A stretch of 64,000 nt of DNA from Bacillota bacterium (GTDB lineage Bacteria > Bacillota > Dethiobacteria > DTU022). The position numbers were made by a program, and so were the translations under genes. Below the pieces are notes generated by a model. That model saw only the letters and a list, made by a program, of their open reading frames with translations. It searched no databases and had not been told where the DNA came from. The DNA lies in assembly GCA_029782095.1 (NCBI GenBank), contig JAKOVL010000103.1, forward strand, positions 1 through 64,000. Direction: 5' to 3'. Of this stretch, positions 25,941 to 34,245 are shown piece after piece (positions within the stretch are counted from its first letter, which is position 1; every line of letters starts with the position of its first letter).

Positions 25941-27409
25941 GAAAACAACTCCTCCTTTGGCGCTTCTTCCCCATTTGCGGTTCCTTTTGAATTCTTGCTC
26001 TTAGATTGTTTATCCTGCCATGACAAAACCAGAACTTTTTCAGTTTGTGCGGTTATACGGTAAGGATGGGCGATGCGCAGGCCGGCCACCCAGATGATTT
26101 CCGCCTGCGGAGAGACCACCAGGGGATATCGATCCCGGTTTTGCCTGGGGATCTTTTGGTCAATGAAAAATTCTTTCAATTTTTTGCTCCCCGGCGCCCC
26201 CTGGGGATGAAAACGGGCCCCGGGCCAACGGGTCCGTACCGACAGAGTTGGGGGCAAAAGGCTGTAGTCCAGGTAGGCCTGCTTTGGGGAAGGCGGCCAG
26301 GGCAGCTCAGCCGGTGGAACAATCTGCGCATCAATCCAGCCGCCGTCGGGCAGATATGTCCGGCCCGGAATGTGTAACGGTCTTGCGCCAGTCCAGCTCT
26401 TGGCGCGAAGACGCCGCGGTGCAAGGACAAGATGACTGCTGCTGCTGTATGCCATCCTATCTCCCGGCAGGACTGCTTCCCGGGCAGCATCTTCATCCCG
26501 CAAAAGGTCCATCAGGAGACGGACATGGACCCACTCCACCTGCCTATCTCTAAAAAACTCTTCCAGGGCTAACCGGAGAACCCGTCCGCGCAGCGCCTCC
26601 GGCAGCACCTGCAGGCGTTTTTTGCTAATGATCAACCGGTCACCGCGGCGCCTGGCTATAACTTTCAGGGCACGCTCTGCCCGTGCCTGCAAATAGGCGC
26701 GGTCTGCCGCCGCAAGGGCGGCAAAGCGTGCCAGCGCCTCTTTTACCCGGGGATTATACGTTTTCTCCAGGTGGGGAATCAGCTCCAGGCGAATCCGATT
26801 CCGTGTGTATTCGGTTTCGAGGTTGCTGGAATCAAGGGCTGGCTTCAGTCCGTGATGCCGGCAGTAATGCTCGATTTCACAGCGGGTCAGGCTGAGAAGG
26901 GGACGGATCAGGCGGACCGGACCAAAAGCGCGTTCGGGAAGCATGCCGGCCAGGCCATCGGGGCCGGTACCGCGCAGTAGATTAAACAAAACCGTTTCCG
27001 CCTGGTCATCCCGGTGATGTCCCACGGCAATCTTGTTCGCCCCGCAGCGCCTCGCTGCTTCCCCTAAGAAACGGTAGCGCAATATTCGCCCCGCCTCTTC
27101 CTCAGATAAGCTGCGGGCTTCAGCAAAGCGGGGCACATTGACCTTCTTCAATACAAAAGGCAGAGACCAGCCTGCCGCAAGACTGCGCACCATTTCCGCC
27201 TCAGCGGCAGCCTCCGGGCGTATCCCGTGGTTGAGATGGCCAACCGCCAGGTTTATTTTCAACCGGGGTGCCAGGCTGTTTAAAAGATGCAGCAAGCACA
27301 GCGAATCGGGGCCGCCCGAAACACCAACCAGGATCCGGTCACCTGCTTCGATCAAATTATGCTCTTGCATAAACTTCAATACTTTCTGCTCCAGCATCGC
27401 TAATATCAT
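25937..27409 (-). CDS. tilS: tRNA(Ile)-lysidine synthetase
   Basis: 490-residue enzyme that converts C34 of the CAU-anticodon isoleucine tRNA to lysidine. The PP-loop motif GVSGGPDSLCLLHLL lies near residues 29-43; the N-terminal domain also has HRDDQAETVLFNLLRGTG. The middle and C-terminal domains end with the lysidine-synthase tail (FIDQKIPRQNRDRYPLV). Track start ATG 27409; ATG 27397 is also possible. A stretch of charged residues (KSKNSKGTANGEEAPKEE) closes the protein. Confidence 0.94.
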   Translation of the reverse strand: MILAMLEQKVLKFMQEHNLIEAGDRILVGVSGGPDSLCLLHLLNSLAPRLKINLAVGHLNHGIRPEAAAEAEMVRSLAAGWSLPFVLKKVNVPRFAEARSLSEEEAGRILRYRFLGEAARRCGANKIAVGHHRDDQAETVLFNLLRGTGPDGLAGMLPERAFGPVRLIRPLLSLTRCEIEHYCRHHGLKPALDSSNLETEYTRNRIRLELIPHLEKTYNPRVKEALARFAALAAADRAYLQARAERALKVIARRRGDRLIISKKRLQVLPEALRGRVLRLALEEFFRDRQVEWVHVRLLMDLLRDEDAAREAVLPGDRMAYSSSSHLVLAPRRLRAKSWTGARPLHIPGRTYLPDGGWIDAQIVPPAELPWPPSPKQAYLDYSLLPPTLSVRTRWPGARFHPQGAPGSKKLKEFFIDQKIPRQNRDRYPLVVSPQAEIIWVAGLRIAHPYRITAQTEKVLVLSWQDKQSKSKNSKGTANGEEAPKEELFS

Positions 27410-27555
27410 CCCGGTTCCAAAAGGATCAGCAGTGGTCAGCCATTGTAAATGAGCCAGGATTTATCTGGCAGCCATCCTTCTGCCTGCCGAATCCTGTCTG
27501 CTTTCACCAATTTTATCATAGTATGGGCCTTTTCTTAAACTGTATAATTGCAGAA

Positions 27556-27592
27556 AGAAAAAAGGGGCTGTCCCCAAAGGGCAGCCCCTCTT
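27556..27592 (-). terminator. terminator after spoIIE
   Basis: AGGGGCTG (27563-27570) pairs with CAGCCCCT (27582-27589); on the minus strand it is followed by TTTTTTCTTTC. It belongs to a family of GGGCTGTCCC-type hairpins seen several times in the window. Confidence 0.8.
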
Positions 27593-27612
27593 CAGTAAAG
27601 TTGATTTAAAGC

Positions 27613-29799
27613 TCAGCGCCCTCGCCTGTTCAGGCGGTGCAGCCGGCAGGTTATCACGGTGAGATCATCCCGCAGGGGGCTGCCGGAGCGGCGCGCCGTT
27701 TCCTCCAGAATCCGGTCAGCCACAATCTGCGGAGGGCTATTTTCCATCTGGCGCAGGAAAGAGATAACCCACCCCATATCACCATCGGGATCGCATACCC
27801 CGTCGCTAACCATTACCAGCAGATCATGCGGTTGAAGCTTCTGCTGAAAATGATCCATCTCTATATCTTTGAGAATACCCATTGGCAGAGAGGATGCCCC
27901 AACTTTAATGACCTCTTTCCCCCTTTTAATAAAGCTCGGGGCGGCTCCAATCTTTAAGAGCTCAACCTCTCCTTTCACCAGATCGATCAGGGCCATGTCC
28001 ACGGTGGAAAAATTTTCCTCACCCGAGCGCAGCTGCAGCAGAGAGTTGACGCTGCGCAGCACCACTTCTTTTTGGAACCCGGCTTCCAGCAGCCGCTCCA
28101 GCATCGTGGCGGTGGCCTTGCTCTCCAAAGCTGCCCGGGGGCCGTTGCCCATACCGTCGCTTAAGATGATCACATGCTCCCTGACGTTTAGCTCCAATAG
28201 GGTGTAATAGTCTCCACACACCGGCTGGTTTCGCCCTGCCCGCTGGGCCAGGCCGATTTCCAAGGAAAAGAGGGGAGCCTGCCCGCCCACGACGGGAGGG
28301 AGCCGGTTTTCATCAATTTCAGCGGCCAGGTCGAGCATAACCTGGGCCAGACCTTCCAGCTGGCCGGAAACCAGCTCCTTCCCCTCTTTTAATTTTTGCT
28401 CCCAGAACCGGTTTAACTGCCATACTTCCTGCAAGTTATTAATCGCCCTGATCAGTACTTCCGGCTGATGACAGCGGTCCCGAAAGGCCGGAGGCAGATG
28501 AGCCACAGACACTTCCCCCTCTGTTTCAGCACGGGCCAGGAGATCCAGGATCATTCTGTGGTGGCTGAATAAATCCTTTTCCCAGCAGCGCCGGCGAAAC
28601 AGGCAGGAGCGGCAGACCCGGTTCATTAAGTCTTCCAGTAAAGGAGACAACTCTTCTTCGGTCTTAATTTGCTGCCCGGCACTTGCCTGGGCGAAACCCA
28701 GAGCCAGCTCTTGAAATAGTGAAGCAAAGTGCTTCATGCGCTCGGCCACGAGCCGGCGCGACTGTTCTTCCGACTCACTGTTAACTCCCGCCCCCAATTT
28801 CTGCAGCTGCAGCGACAGCCTTTGCAGAAAGCGGGCCGGAATTGCCAGGAAAATGACCAGGGAGAGCAGGCCTTCCCTCCAGTAAAATTCTGGCAACTCG
28901 CCGGGCATCAGGAGAAACAGTATGGGCATGGAGAACAGGAATCCGGCCGCACAGCCCCACCGGTTGAAAGTTCTCAGCAGCCCCGCCCAAAAGCCGCTGA
29001 AGGAAAGGGACCCGATGACAAGGTAGAAATATGGGTTTCCCAACCCCAGGATTGTCCCTGTGATTATTCCCGTCGCGGTGCTCCAGCCTACCCCCAACAA
29101 GTAGGCTGCCAGCAGGATGCAGAGCTGACTGAAGGCGGCTTCTACAGATAAGCCGGCAACACTCATCCCTTTCAACCCAAACATGGCCAGGACAAAGAGG
29201 AGCATGGCGGCAATAATCTCCTCTTGAGCAGGCAGAGGCCTGTCGCGGCTCCGCGGCAGATAGTCAATCAGGCGCAAGCCCGGCAGCATAACCACTGCAG
29301 CCAGGCAGCCTATGACTATCTCCAATAGTAAGTATGTTATTTCCAGAAACGAAGGAGCGTGTACAGCGAATGAAAGCCGGCCCAGGGTTACCAGCACCGC
29401 GGTTGCCAGTAATAGCGGCAGCCTCCGTTTAAAATACCTGAGGCACACGCCTTCCACAAGCCAGATCACCGCCATCGCTCCCAGGAGCTGCAATGCTGCC
29501 GGCACCCCGTACCCGGAAGCCCGGCCTGTCAGAACAGCCGCAGCCACTAGAAAACTCTGCACCGGCTTTTCACGGAGCGCGGCCAGCCAGAATACCGCTC
29601 CAAACGGTGCTATTTCCCCCAGAACCGCAGCGCGGCCCAATAAAAATCCCGTTACAACCAGGATAATATTGGTGGCAGAAAAGAGAGCCTGTCCCTTTTC
29701 ATAAAAAGATGTGAGGGCGAGCAGGCGGCTCCTGCTGTCAGAGGAGTCGCCTAAAGTGGCTTCGTAGGCTAAACTTGTCCCTTCTGTTCTCACAGACAT
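27613..29799 (-). CDS. spoIIE: stage II sporulation protein E, membrane PP2C phosphatase
   Basis: 728-residue protein. The N-terminal third to half consists of many hydrophobic helices, a middle region holds a cysteine pattern (CRSCLFRRRCWE), and the C-terminus is a PP2C-type serine phosphatase with LSDGMGNG and MVSDGVCD. SpoIIE dephosphorylates SpoIIAA to release SigF in the forespore and localises to the asymmetric septum. It is about 100 residues shorter than the B. subtilis protein, as is common in clostridia. ATG 29799 follows GGGAGGTG. A promoter of the Spo0A-dependent kind lies upstream. Confidence 0.95.
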   Translation of the reverse strand: MSVRTEGTSLAYEATLGDSSDSRSRLLALTSFYEKGQALFSATNIILVVTGFLLGRAAVLGEIAPFGAVFWLAALREKPVQSFLVAAAVLTGRASGYGVPAALQLLGAMAVIWLVEGVCLRYFKRRLPLLLATAVLVTLGRLSFAVHAPSFLEITYLLLEIVIGCLAAVVMLPGLRLIDYLPRSRDRPLPAQEEIIAAMLLFVLAMFGLKGMSVAGLSVEAAFSQLCILLAAYLLGVGWSTATGIITGTILGLGNPYFYLVIGSLSFSGFWAGLLRTFNRWGCAAGFLFSMPILFLLMPGELPEFYWREGLLSLVIFLAIPARFLQRLSLQLQKLGAGVNSESEEQSRRLVAERMKHFASLFQELALGFAQASAGQQIKTEEELSPLLEDLMNRVCRSCLFRRRCWEKDLFSHHRMILDLLARAETEGEVSVAHLPPAFRDRCHQPEVLIRAINNLQEVWQLNRFWEQKLKEGKELVSGQLEGLAQVMLDLAAEIDENRLPPVVGGQAPLFSLEIGLAQRAGRNQPVCGDYYTLLELNVREHVIILSDGMGNGPRAALESKATATMLERLLEAGFQKEVVLRSVNSLLQLRSGEENFSTVDMALIDLVKGEVELLKIGAAPSFIKRGKEVIKVGASSLPMGILKDIEMDHFQQKLQPHDLLVMVSDGVCDPDGDMGWVISFLRQMENSPPQIVADRILEETARRSGSPLRDDLTVITCRLHRLNRRGR

Positions 29800-29825
29800 T
29801 GCACCTCCCTGGTTCTGGTATCATG

Positions 29826-29892
29826 ATTATAGCTGCTCAATTCTGAAATGTATGTCACATTAAGCAGGCTGAGTAAATTTTTTTTGCGACAA
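29826..29892 (-). promoter_or_regulatory. spoIIE: spoIIE promoter with 21-bp spacer and 0A-like box
   Basis: On the minus strand GTGACA and TATAAT are separated by 21 bases, matching the stretched SigA promoter known for B. subtilis spoIIE, which needs Spo0A~P. A near-consensus 0A box, TTGTCGCAA (29884-29892), lies further upstream. Sequence pattern seen; Spo0A control inferred. Confidence 0.55.
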
Positions 29893-29893
29893 T

Positions 29894-30169
29894 TTAAGGC
29901 ATCTCTCTGCCAGAAGCGGAAGGAACCTTCACCAGGTAGACCAGGATTTCCCTGGCCAGCTTTCTATTTATGGCTAGCCTGGTATATCCAAATCGAATTA
30001 AGTAGTCCGGACGGCAGCGCTCCACTATAAATTTTTCTCCCGGAAGAAATCCAAGAGCTGCCAGGCGATGTACGGCCGGGGTTTCCGGGTGTAAAAAAGA
30101 AATCACTTCACCGATCTGCCCCGGCTTCATGGCCGCCAGCAGCATCTTTTCAGCAGAACGCCTCTTCAA
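29894..30169 (-). CDS. feoA: FeoA-domain protein
   Basis: About 91-residue SH3-like FeoA protein: LKPGQIGEV-like start (AAMKPGQIGEVISFL), HRLAALGFLPGEKFIVE, and a closing RLAINRKLAREILVYLV. FeoA assists the ferrous-iron transporter FeoB. I start it at TTG 30169, seven bases after AAAGGGG; the track TTG at 30187 lacks a site. It lies downstream of feoB, the reverse of the usual feoA-feoB order. Confidence 0.85.
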   Translation of the reverse strand: MKRRSAEKMLLAAMKPGQIGEVISFLHPETPAVHRLAALGFLPGEKFIVERCRPDYLIRFGYTRLAINRKLAREILVYLVKVPSASGREMP

Positions 30170-30192
30170 TGCACCGCCCCTTTCCAAATAAT

Positions 30193-32205
30193 TTATGACA
30201 ACAGCTGCGCCAGAAAAGGGTTAGAAACCAACAGATAAACAAAGTATCCCGCCATCCAGGCTATGGCGGCCGTCAACCCTGCAACCAGGGCGGCAAATCC
30301 TAGGCCATGCTCTCTGATCAGTACGATAAACTGTGCCACACAGGGTAAAAAGAGCGTCAGCACAACCGCTGCTATGAGCACCTGCCCCCGATTTAACAGG
30401 CCCGAACGGGTCAAGTCAAATAGCCCTGCAGCTCCATAATCCCGGCGCAAAAAACCAAAGACAAAAATGAGCGAGGTTTCCGCAGGCAGGCCGATTGAAT
30501 TTACCAGGAGGCGAACGGACATGATGATACGGTCAATTAACCCGCTTAAACGTAAAGCCCACATCAGGACACTGATTCCCACAAACAGAGGCAAAATTTC
30601 CCGCAGGTACCAGCGCAATCGCGCTCCCGTCTTGCGCAGTATGGCCCCAAGGCGGGGCAAGCGCAGCGGGGGTATTTCCAGGCAAAAGGGAATCTCCCCG
30701 TTGCCCCAGAAAAACTTTCCGAAAAGGGCTGCCCCGACAAATGAGAAGAGGACCAGCCCTAGCCAGATCCCCAGGCCTGCGCTTTGTGCCAGCAGGGCCA
30801 GGATAAGTCCCAGCTGTGCCGAACATGGCACCGCCAGAGAAAGCAGCAGCGCAGCATGAAGCCTCTCGCGCCTTGTTTCCAGGGTACGGGTTACCATTAC
30901 AGCCAGGGTGCCGCACCCCAGGCCCAGAATTAACGGGATCACCGCTTTACCATTGAGACCGATTTTTTCCATTAAATGATTGAGCAAATATGCTGCCCGG
31001 GGTAAATATCCGCTGTCCTCAATAAGACTGAAGAATAGAAAAAAAGTAGTCATAATGGGCAAAATAATGGCAAAGGTATAACGGAATCCCAGGGTTAGGA
31101 TGCCATAGTCCATGACCAGCAGCTCCCGCAGCCATGGCCACGGCAGGCAAAGCTCGGCCCAGGCATTTAGGCGGGGCGCGAGCAGGTTGGCAAAAAGGCC
31201 TTCTTCCAGCAGTTCCACCAGGGTGCCTGCGCCGAATCCTCCCACAAAGCGATAAAAGCCAAAATACATCACCAGCGCCAGTCCAAGGAGACCTCCGGCC
31301 GGGTGGAGCAGAAAACGGCTTATCCGATCTGCCAGGGATTCTTTTTCCCTAAGCGGAGCTTTAATGATGCCTTTCAGCAGGGTATCGGCATGCCGGCGCC
31401 TTGCCCCGGCAAGGAGCAGTAGAGGCTCTTCAGGAAGCGGACGGCTTTTCAGGACAGACAACAGCGCCCTGGAATCCCCTTCTTTTTGTTTTAAAGTATT
31501 GAGCAGCGCCGGATCAGGATTAAACAAGGTCGCAGCTATGGAAACCTTGGACAGCCCATAGCATCCTTTTATACAGGAGGCGGTTTTGTTTAAAATGTTA
31601 GCCAAGGAAGGCGAATATGTGGGTATAACGTATGCATCGCCGGATTTATCCGATTTTTGACGAAGTGCCGCTGCCGCCACACGCTTTAGCTGTTTTAAGC
31701 CTCGCCTGGCAACCAGGGCAGTGCATACCACGGGAGTGCCGAGGCGTCGGGATAAAAGCGCACTATCAATTTTTAGCCCGGAAGCCTCAGCTTCGTCCAT
31801 CATGTTTAACACCAGCATCAGGGGCAGCCCTGCCTCTTTCAGTTCCAGGGTCAGGCTGAGCATGCGCTGAATATTTCTGGCGTCCATGACCTGTATTACC
31901 AGGGCAGGCCTTTTCTTTAACAGCAGCAGCCTTGTTACCTGCTCCTCGGGCGAGAGGGCGCTGAGGGAGTAAAGGCCTGGAGAATCAATAATTTCAACTT
32001 CCATACCTTCAAGCTTAGCCTTGCCCCGGGTCAATTCAACTGTGGTCCCGGGATAGTTGGAAACCAGGACCTGCTTCCCGGTAAGCAGGTTGAAAAGCTG
32101 GCTTTTACCCACGTTGGGATGTCCAACCAGGATCACTTGGGGCCAATTTTTCGGCAAACTCATCTCTCCAGGAGAATAAGAATATTGCAGACAGTTAGTC
32201 CCCAT
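30193..32205 (-). CDS. feoB: ferrous iron transporter FeoB
   Basis: 670-residue inner-membrane iron(II) transporter. The N-terminal G domain has GHPNVGKS, NYPGTTVE, DSPGLYSL and NMMDEAEA in order, followed by a helical spacer and a C-terminal membrane domain with two similar Gate-type halves. The track start is ATG 32205 without a visible ribosome-binding site; TATAAT lies just before it, so ATG 32163 (MSLPKNWPQV) may be the true start. It is followed 23 bases later by feoA. Confidence 0.93.
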   Translation of the reverse strand: MGTNCLQYSYSPGEMSLPKNWPQVILVGHPNVGKSQLFNLLTGKQVLVSNYPGTTVELTRGKAKLEGMEVEIIDSPGLYSLSALSPEEQVTRLLLLKKRPALVIQVMDARNIQRMLSLTLELKEAGLPLMLVLNMMDEAEASGLKIDSALLSRRLGTPVVCTALVARRGLKQLKRVAAAALRQKSDKSGDAYVIPTYSPSLANILNKTASCIKGCYGLSKVSIAATLFNPDPALLNTLKQKEGDSRALLSVLKSRPLPEEPLLLLAGARRRHADTLLKGIIKAPLREKESLADRISRFLLHPAGGLLGLALVMYFGFYRFVGGFGAGTLVELLEEGLFANLLAPRLNAWAELCLPWPWLRELLVMDYGILTLGFRYTFAIILPIMTTFFLFFSLIEDSGYLPRAAYLLNHLMEKIGLNGKAVIPLILGLGCGTLAVMVTRTLETRRERLHAALLLSLAVPCSAQLGLILALLAQSAGLGIWLGLVLFSFVGAALFGKFFWGNGEIPFCLEIPPLRLPRLGAILRKTGARLRWYLREILPLFVGISVLMWALRLSGLIDRIIMSVRLLVNSIGLPAETSLIFVFGFLRRDYGAAGLFDLTRSGLLNRGQVLIAAVVLTLFLPCVAQFIVLIREHGLGFAALVAGLTAAIAWMAGYFVYLLVSNPFLAQLLS

Positions 32206-32470
32206 AATTATATGCAGGTGCCTGGGGAAATAGGATAATAATAGAATATGGGGGACAAAGACTGAAGCCGGGGAAAGCAGGTGGCAATCAGTAGAAAGCA
32301 GCCTCTAGTGAATAGACATTCAGCTGTAAGCAGTCGCCGGTGGTCAGTGATAGCAGCAGCGGTTAGGGATCATGAAGTAAGCATAAGAAGGGGGCAAGCG
32401 GTGATTAAAAAACAAAGTCACTTTGCCAGTCATTCTGTGTATTCTGAATTCTGCATACTCCCTGGTACAC
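32206..32470. other. intergenic stretch with degenerate short repeats
   Basis: No gene is supported here. The interval from 32280 to 32370 is rich in imperfect CAGT/AAGCAG/GCAGC units (CAATCAGTAGAAAGCAGCC, TAAGCAGTCGCCGG, GGTCAGTGATAGCAGCAG), suggesting an eroded low-complexity repeat. The remainder shows nothing recognisable. Confidence 0.35.
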
Positions 32471-32494
32471 AAAAAACACTCTTCCTGAGTGTTT
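32471..32494 (-). terminator. terminator after the S1-domain gene
   Basis: AAACACTC pairs with GAGTGTTT (eight pairs, loop of five) and is followed on the minus strand by TTTTTTG. It ends the yabP-yabQ-divIC-S1 unit. Confidence 0.8.
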
Positions 32495-32520
32495 AGTTGC
32501 TAAATGCGTATAGGTCTCGA

Positions 32521-32913
32521 CTAATAAGCCTCTCTATACGTCCCCCGGCCGCCTCGCTTTGATTCGGTATTTCGTCTTAAATCCTGCAACCTTTCGTCAC
32601 TTTCTTTGAGATACCTGGCCAATTTATCTTCAAAAGAAATACGGTCTTCCCTGCGGCCCCTTTGCTTAGGGGAGGGATTGCTGGTGGCTTTACGGATGGA
32701 AAGACCGATCTTTCCGTTCCCATCGACAGACAGGATCTTCACCTTCACAGCTTCAGATTTCTTAAGAAACTCATTAATATCTTTAACATACGCGTCGGCC
32801 ACTTCGGAAATATGAACCAACCCGGTTTCACCGCTTGGAAGTTGGACAAATGCTCCAAAATTGGTTATGCCGGTGACCACCCCTTCCACTATACTCCCAA
32901 CCTTTAAAGACAT
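32521..32913 (-). CDS. yabR: S1 RNA-binding-domain protein (YabR-like)
   Basis: 130 residues. A single S1/OB fold occupies about 1-75 (SIVEGVVTGITNFGAFVQL, GLVHISEVADAYV, KIGLSIRKA), followed by a charged tail (EDRISFEDKLARYLKESDE). YabR/GSP13-like proteins bind ribosomes or RNA. Its place after divIC is conserved from Bacillus to Clostridia. Ribosome-binding site GGGAGG is rather distant. Confidence 0.88.
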   Translation of the reverse strand: MSLKVGSIVEGVVTGITNFGAFVQLPSGETGLVHISEVADAYVKDINEFLKKSEAVKVKILSVDGNGKIGLSIRKATSNPSPKQRGRREDRISFEDKLARYLKESDERLQDLRRNTESKRGGRGTYREAY

Positions 32914-32984
32914 GCTTAAAAATATTCCTCCCTGCTTAATATACCCTTAAATCTAAGGTAATTATAACTTTATTGAATCCTTTG

Positions 32985-33314
32985 TCAATCCTCGAATTGA
33001 AAAATGGTCTCACCGGGCTTAACCAGGCCCAGGTATTTTCGCGCCAGCAGCTCAATATAATCAGGCTCCTGCAACCTTTCAATTTCATTTTTTGTCGCAA
33101 GGTTGCGTTTTTCATATTCTTCAATGCGGCCTTGGTATTGCTGCAACTGTTGCTTTAACTTCACCCTCTGCACCGTCTGAAAACCGAGAACTGTGAGCAG
33201 CATCATCATCAAAATAAAACTGCTGGTTAAAAATATTTTGTACATGCTAAAATTACCCCGTTTGCGCCGGGGTAAAACCGCTATGCTTCCAGGTGAAGAG
33301 TTCTTTCTGCTCAA
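32985..33314 (-). CDS. divIC: septum formation initiator, DivIC/FtsB family
   Basis: 109-residue bitopic membrane protein. A basic N-terminus and one helix (about 24-46) are followed by a coiled coil (RVKLKQQLQQYQGRIEEYEKRN) and a short tail with YIELLARKYLGLVKPGE, the family signature. It acts with DivIB and FtsL at the division septum. The start is TTG 33314 with AAAGGAA seven bases upstream. The yabQ-divIC-yabR order is conserved. Confidence 0.9.
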   Translation of the reverse strand: MSRKNSSPGSIAVLPRRKRGNFSMYKIFLTSSFILMMMLLTVLGFQTVQRVKLKQQLQQYQGRIEEYEKRNLATKNEIERLQEPDYIELLARKYLGLVKPGETIFQFED

Positions 33315-33397
33315 ACCATGTTCCTTTCACCAATATTAAATTTTTAATTCGACACAAGACGGAAAAAATCCTGCTTTGAAAAGGTTTAAAATGTTTT

Positions 33398-33820
33398 TTA
33401 TCTTGGCGTCCTCCCACGAATCAGTTTAAGAACAGGGACCGCGATAATCTTTCCTGCCTTTTTGAGAAACCTGCCCAGGCGTGCCAGGCCAAAAAAAATG
33501 CGATGAAAGAAACGTGTCCATAACGGCAGCAGGTATCTGCTTATGAAATAGATGTACCCGCTAAATCCGATGGCCAGGGAAAGATAGGTATAAAAATAAA
33601 TTTCTCCCCAGCGCCTCGCATAGACAATCATAATGCAGGCCGCGGCAGCACCGACCCAGAATAGACAGTCGGCCACAATAAAGCCCAAGGAGGGACGCCT
33701 TCTTTTTTTCTGAAGCCACAAAGCCCTATAGACATCAAAACATGCCCCCAGGACTATCCCCAGAATTAACGACTCCAGAAAGGCATTAAGCTGCTCCAAG
33801 ACCAGAGACGAGTGCTCCAC
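33398..33820 (-). CDS. yabQ: spore cortex protein YabQ
   Basis: 140-residue membrane protein with four or five hydrophobic segments and a very basic C-terminal tail. FLESLILGIVLGACFDVYRALWLQ is typical of YabQ. In B. subtilis it lies in the outer forespore membrane and is needed for cortex formation. Its GTG start shares a base with the yabP stop (TAGTG), so the two are coupled. Confidence 0.88.
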   Translation of the reverse strand: MEHSSLVLEQLNAFLESLILGIVLGACFDVYRALWLQKKRRRPSLGFIVADCLFWVGAAAACIMIVYARRWGEIYFYTYLSLAIGFSGYIYFISRYLLPLWTRFFHRIFFGLARLGRFLKKAGKIIAVPVLKLIRGRTPR

Positions 33821-34116
33821 TATCTAAATAATCTTTCCAAAATATTTTTTCCTCTCCCCCGGGCCTGTTTTTCATCTGCATAGGCCAGCTCTAAAATATA
33901 ACCGTCAATGGTAACTTCTCCCTGTTCCAGGTTCAAGTGCTTAATATGCAAGTTCTCTCCTCTCACCGCCAGCAAACCCAGCTCCGTTTCCATGACCACC
34001 TCTTCGTCATCAAAGCTGTCCACATGGATGACACCTGTTACTTCTGTATGCTCCCGGTTTTCAATAATCAGTCGATGCTGCCCTCCCCTAAAAGTATGCT
34101 TCTCCTCGATCCTCAT
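33820..34116 (-). CDS. yabP: sporulation protein YabP
   Basis: 98-residue protein of the YabP/YqfC family: RHRLIIENREHTEVTGVIHVDSFDDEEVVMET-like beta-rich core (here beginning GGQHRLIIENREH) and a C-terminal basic tail. Required for sporulation in B. subtilis and expressed in the mother cell. A SigE-like promoter lies upstream. It is coupled to yabQ. Confidence 0.9.
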   Translation of the reverse strand: MRIEEKHTFRGGQHRLIIENREHTEVTGVIHVDSFDDEEVVMETELGLLAVRGENLHIKHLNLEQGEVTIDGYILELAYADEKQARGRGKNILERLFR

Positions 34117-34165
34117 CTTATTTCCCGGCCTCCCCGCCTTGATTCTTATCGGGACAACTTAATTA

Positions 34166-34193
34166 ATTATATGAATTTGCACGCCGGATATAC
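34166..34193 (-). promoter_or_regulatory. SigE-like promoter of yabP-yabQ
   Basis: GTATATC, 13-base spacer, CATATAAT on the minus strand, close to the SigE pattern (-35 with ATA, -10 CATACAAT), about 50 bases before yabP. It fits the known mother-cell expression of yabP and yabQ. Confidence 0.5.
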
Positions 34194-34245
34194 CTCTCTG
34201 TTTGGCCGGTCTTTTCCTCAATGAGTGCCAGGATAATCCTTGCAC

